From a virus: a stretch of 50,393 nucleotides of DNA. Positions 47,999 through 50,393 of the stretch are shown here, piece after piece. A model generated the notes under the pieces. The model ran no database searches, was not told where the DNA came from, and saw only the letters and a list, made by a program, of their open reading frames with translations. Location of the stretch: IMG/VR virus record IMGVR_UViG_3300029915_000768, positions 1-50,393 of that record, one strand, 5' to 3'. Numbering within the stretch: position 1 is the first letter of the stretch; the number at the start of each line of letters is the position of its first letter. The position numbers and the translations under genes are program-made.

Positions 47999-48421
47999 AT
48001 GGAAGGGAATATCATTTTGATCGCGTCTTGGAAAAGAGGGTTTGACGTTGCCAGAGCAGCCAGCTTACTAAGCGATGGCCCACAAACTGGATATCGATTG
48101 GGTGCTGCATTATATGCAGGAAGCAATTTATTATCAATTGGATGTAATAATTGGAATAAAACTACTCCATATTCAAAAAATACAGAATTTAATGGCAATG
48201 TACATGCAGAAATTTCATGTCTTGTCCGTAGAAGGCATTATGATCATTCAAATAACATGATTTTATATATATCTCGAACCACAACAAATGCTTTGCGAAC
48301 GGAATCTCAAGATGCATGTTCGCGTCCTTGTACAAATTGTTTAAATCTCATCAAAATATCCGGGGTTCGTCGGATACGATTTTTCAATGAGCAGGGTGAA
48401 CCAACAGAAATAAAACTTTAG
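47999..48421 (+). CDS. Cytidine/deoxycytidylate deaminase-like protein
   Basis: 140 residues. NVHAEISCLVRR (HAE: zinc His and catalytic Glu) and SRPCTNCLNLIK (PCxxC, two zinc Cys) define the deaminase site; YRLGAALYAG fits the N-terminal substrate strand. Probable nucleotide salvage (dCMP or cytidine to uracil forms), feeding the dUTPase pathway; tRNA or other substrates cannot be excluded. Start at ATG 47999 one base after a TAAATA box, or TTG 48017 with GAAGGG; the TTG has the better ribosome binding site. Confidence 0.75.
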   Translation: MEGNIILIASWKRGFDVARAASLLSDGPQTGYRLGAALYAGSNLLSIGCNNWNKTTPYSKNTEFNGNVHAEISCLVRRRHYDHSNNMILYISRTTTNALRTESQDACSRPCTNCLNLIKISGVRRIRFFNEQGEPTEIKL

Positions 48422-48434
48422 GAGAATAAATTCA

Positions 48435-48854
48435 ATGAAGCTAGCTATGCTTGCCACACTCGTTCTAGGACTTGTAATGACCTCTACGGCCTTTGCTGAT
48501 ACTCAGAAGGCACCAACCCCCCCTACTGCTCCAGCGGCCTCAGAGAAAGAGACTGTTACACCAAAGCCTATTACCTATGGTGATAGTACGATGAATGGAG
48601 ATACTGCCGTTATTTCAGATATTACCGCTTTGCAGAATTTGGATATGCAGATTGAAAAGTTGAAGACACAGGCAGACACAGAAAAGACAAAGCTTTCGGA
48701 TAAGCTGAAGAAGGACTTTGAAACGTTGAAGAGGGTAAATGGTTGGGGCGAGGATGTTCAGTTTGATCCTCAAACTCAGACTTGGTTTCGATTGAAGACA
48801 CCCGCTCCAGAGAAGACTCTGGTTCCCGCGAAGACTCCCGCTCCAGTAAAGTAA
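48435..48854 (+). CDS. Secreted Pro-rich coiled-coil protein
   Basis: 139 residues. MKLAMLATLVLGLVMTSTAFA is a clear signal peptide (cut before DTQK). Then a Pro/Ala/Thr spacer, a charged coiled coil (QNLDMQIEKLKTQADTEKT onwards), and a tail with repeats of KTPAP. Exported, perhaps spanning the periplasm (spanin-like) or modifying the envelope; there is no lipobox Cys. GGAGAA precedes the ATG. Confidence 0.62.
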   Translation: MKLAMLATLVLGLVMTSTAFADTQKAPTPPTAPAASEKETVTPKPITYGDSTMNGDTAVISDITALQNLDMQIEKLKTQADTEKTKLSDKLKKDFETLKRVNGWGEDVQFDPQTQTWFRLKTPAPEKTLVPAKTPAPVK

Positions 48855-48871
48855 GGTAATTTCGGACATAC

Positions 48872-48877
48872 TAAATA
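48872..48877 (+). promoter_or_regulatory. T4-late-like box
   Basis: ACTAAATAC, 17 bases before ATG 48895 with AAAGAGG between. Confidence 0.5.
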
Positions 48878-48894
48878 CGGAAAGAGGTAGTGAT

Positions 48895-49176
48895 ATGTCC
48901 GACATTAAAGTTAAAGAACACGTTTTAAAAATCTATCCAGATGCCAAGATAGTAAATGATTCCCATAATTACGGTAAAAATAATGGGGCATTATATTCAT
49001 ATATCTTGGTATCTGGATTACCAAAAACAGATGGTGTAATTCATATGGATATGCTTCATGTGATTCAAGATAAAAAAGTAATTCCTCGCAGTGGTTTTTG
49101 TAGATGCGAAGAGGATTGTTGGAATAGTGCATGGAATAGCATATTGGAAATAACGGAGAACGCATTCAATGACTGA
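48895..49176 (+). CDS. Hypothetical protein, paralogue pair member 1
   Basis: 93 residues. VKEHVLKIYPDAKIVNDSHNY, later CWNSAWNSILEITE, parallels the next gene's VKKVYSDATIIKDKTNY and AWKSAWEEIQ. The two form a tandem duplicate pair overlapping by eight bases. Function unknown. Confidence 0.62.
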   Translation: MSDIKVKEHVLKIYPDAKIVNDSHNYGKNNGALYSYILVSGLPKTDGVIHMDMLHVIQDKKVIPRSGFCRCEEDCWNSAWNSILEITENAFND

Positions 49177-49432
49177 CAAAGATCATGTAAAAAAAGTTTA
49201 TTCAGATGCTACTATCATCAAAGATAAAACTAACTATCGAACCAAAAACCTAATGGCATTTTCATATATTGTTGGTCTTGGATTTGAACCTTCCGATGTT
49301 GATATTGACTTTTATACTGATAAAAATCCAGATCATTATTATGTAGGAGAATGGTCTGCTAATGCACAAGATGCGTGGAAGTCGGCATGGGAAGAAATTC
49401 AAAATAAACTTTTGGAAGCACTGGAGATGTAG
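49169..49432 (+). CDS. Hypothetical protein, paralogue pair member 2
   Basis: 87 residues, paralogue of the preceding protein along its length. The pattern Y.DA.I..D..NY, a strand, then an AW.SAW.EI helix suggests a small alpha/beta fold. Function unknown. Confidence 0.62.
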   Translation: MTDKDHVKKVYSDATIIKDKTNYRTKNLMAFSYIVGLGFEPSDVDIDFYTDKNPDHYYVGEWSANAQDAWKSAWEEIQNKLLEALEM

Positions 49433-49435
49433 AAT

Positions 49436-49993
49436 ATGAATTTAAACAAATCGTCAGTATTGGTATTGAATTCTGCGTATGAACCGCTGAGATTCGCATC
49501 GGCTAAACGAGCCATCACTTTACTTTACAAAGGTGTAGCCACAGCAGAAGAAAGTTATGAACACATTAAAATTCATACTCAGACCGTTTGGGATGAAAAT
49601 ACTGGTGAATACATTACTGAAGATACTTTCCTTCCAGCAGTTATCAGATTGATCAATTATAAATACATTCAAGTTCGTAGCCAAATGCTAACAAGGAAAA
49701 ATATTCTCATTAGAGATGGCTATACCTGCGCATATTGTAATAAGAAATTGTCATACGATGCATTGACCTTGGATCATATTGTTCCAAAAGTTAAAGGTGG
49801 ATTATCAACTTGGGAAAATCTTGTTGCATGTTGCAGTTCATGCAATCACAAAAAAGGTGATCGAGAGTTATCTGAGATTTCTGATATGACTCTATCTCAT
49901 TATCCAAAACAATCCACTTCACATACTATTCGTCATATTTTGAGAAATCGCGCATATGATAATCCAATTTGGCAAAAATATTTATTTTTTTAG
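49436..49993 (+). CDS. HNH endonuclease, bacterial type
   Basis: 185 residues. SSVLVLNSAYEPLRFASAKRAITLLYKG is the N-terminal domain of a widespread bacterial HNH family; the nuclease part has CAYCNKKL, ALTLDHIVPKVKGG (DHIVP with the catalytic His), NLVACCSSCNHKKGDR. It may be a resident nuclease in packaging or degradation rather than a homing enzyme. GGAG lies 11 bases before the ATG. Confidence 0.85.
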   Translation: MNLNKSSVLVLNSAYEPLRFASAKRAITLLYKGVATAEESYEHIKIHTQTVWDENTGEYITEDTFLPAVIRLINYKYIQVRSQMLTRKNILIRDGYTCAYCNKKLSYDALTLDHIVPKVKGGLSTWENLVACCSSCNHKKGDRELSEISDMTLSHYPKQSTSHTIRHILRNRAYDNPIWQKYLFF

Positions 49994-50000
49994 GAGAACG

Positions 50001-50177
50001 ATGAACAATAACGATATTGCATATAAGACCTTGACCGATTTGAAAGCAGAAATTCTTGCAAACAATCCTCCACCTTATGTATTTCCGAGTAAAGATGGAA
50101 TGACTCTAACCATCATCGAAAATGCATTGGATCAACTGTACAAGGTAGAAAAATATGACCATTACATCAGCAAGTAA
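50001..50177 (+). CDS. Hypothetical small protein
   Basis: 58 residues from ATG 50001 (AGGAGAAC). Helical start (DIAYKTLTDLKAEILAN) and a helical end (TIIENALDQLYKVEKYD). It overlaps the following phosphatase gene by 23 bases, so they are probably coupled. Confidence 0.55.
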   Translation: MNNNDIAYKTLTDLKAEILANNPPPYVFPSKDGMTLTIIENALDQLYKVEKYDHYISK

Positions 50178-50393
50178 AATCAACAAAAGATACTATCAAG
50201 AAGATTTCTTTTTCATTGATACCATGAAAAATGGTGATGTTCTGTTTGGAGTTTTTGATGGGCATGATGGAGATTATACTTCCTATTATGCAAATAAATA
50301 TACCAAGTACATTTTCAAAGCTGTAAGAAAATTGTATCCAGAACTAACACCAAATGAAACTCTTTCGGAAGTATTCAAGACTCTGGTAAAAAG
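50155..50393 (+). CDS. PP2C-type (PPM) protein phosphatase, partial
   Basis: The frame from ATG 50155 is open to the window end (79 complete codons). RYYQEDFFFID gives the QED/QD metal site after an N-terminal strand, and LFGVFDGHDGDYTSYYANKY is motif 2 of PP2C phosphatases (VFDGHGG with two metal-binding residues). These enzymes remove phosphate from Ser/Thr. The rest lies outside the window. Start context weak (AAGGTAG), but the overlap with the preceding gene supports coupling. Confidence 0.7.
   Translation, partial: MTITSASKINKRYYQEDFFFIDTMKNGDVLFGVFDGHDGDYTSYYANKYTKYIFKAVRKLYPELTPNETLSEVFKTLVK

Overview
The window is part of a large T4-like myovirus genome. It is AT-rich, tightly packed and rich in tRNAs. 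The assignment rests on recognisable relatives of T4 proteins: both terminase subunits (gp16-like, gp17), tail sheath stabiliser gp15, head completion gp4, gp32 single-strand binding protein, UvsX and a possible UvsY, clamp loader gp44, a gp31-like co-chaperonin, PseT polynucleotide kinase, PhoH, and virion proteins resembling cyanophage/rhizobiophage structural proteins. It also differs from T4: an NAD-dependent DNA ligase, a B12-dependent (class II) ribonucleotide reductase, a SleB-type wall hydrolase, and translation genes (IF-1, CCA-adding enzyme, a PTH2-like peptidyl-tRNA hydrolase, ten tRNA or tRNA-like genes). The host cannot be named from the sequence; the class II reductase implies a host with cobalamin.

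Layout. 1-3.5 kb (+): CCA-adding enzyme and a tandem family of very small proteins sharing a C-terminal motif, one copy frameshifted. 3.5-8.5 kb (+): PseT, a glycosyltransferase, a tRNA region in which genes are separated by near-identical sigma70-type promoters, then an RNA ligase. 8.5-11.7 kb (+): more tRNAs, a Vsr-like homing endonuclease, hypotheticals and an HNH nuclease. 11.7-17.6 kb (+): a virion/methyltransferase fusion, gp32, UvsX, a decayed major-capsid-like gene and a UvsY candidate. 17.6-26.5 kb (-): gp15, gp17, a second terminase-like ATPase without nuclease, gp16-like, gp4 and virion-associated proteins, interrupted on + by a homing endonuclease. PhoH (+) follows, then 27.4-36.7 kb (-): gp44, small proteins, gp31-like, a DnaE-like fragment, dUTPase, two virion proteins and an IF-1 operon. 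A repeat-rich divergent region (36.7-37.0 kb) leads into 37-50.4 kb (+): virion protein, SleB hydrolase, small proteins, a long structured RNA, tRNA-Ile, LigA, NrdJ, PTH2-like, a deaminase, HNH, and the start of a PP2C-type phosphatase.

Regulation. Two promoter types are visible. One is TTGACA-N12-(T)TTGG-TAnnnT, with a 17-base spacer, used before tRNAs and metabolic genes. The other is a T4-late-like (C/A)TAAATA box before virion genes, often built around the stop codon of the gene upstream. The distance from this box to the start codon is bimodal: about 16-46 bases with a Shine-Dalgarno sequence, or exactly 5 bases without one. The second class, which includes gp17, should give leaderless mRNAs if the T4 late start-site rule holds. 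The same genome carries its own IF-1.

How it works together. PseT, the RNA ligase, the CCA-adding enzyme and the PTH2-like protein, with the tRNAs and IF-1, form a translation maintenance set. gp32, UvsX, gp44 and LigA serve recombination and replication. NrdJ, dUTPase and the deaminase supply nucleotides. The terminases, gp4, gp15 and the Ig-like proteins build the particle. All functions are read from motifs by eye; no database search was run.
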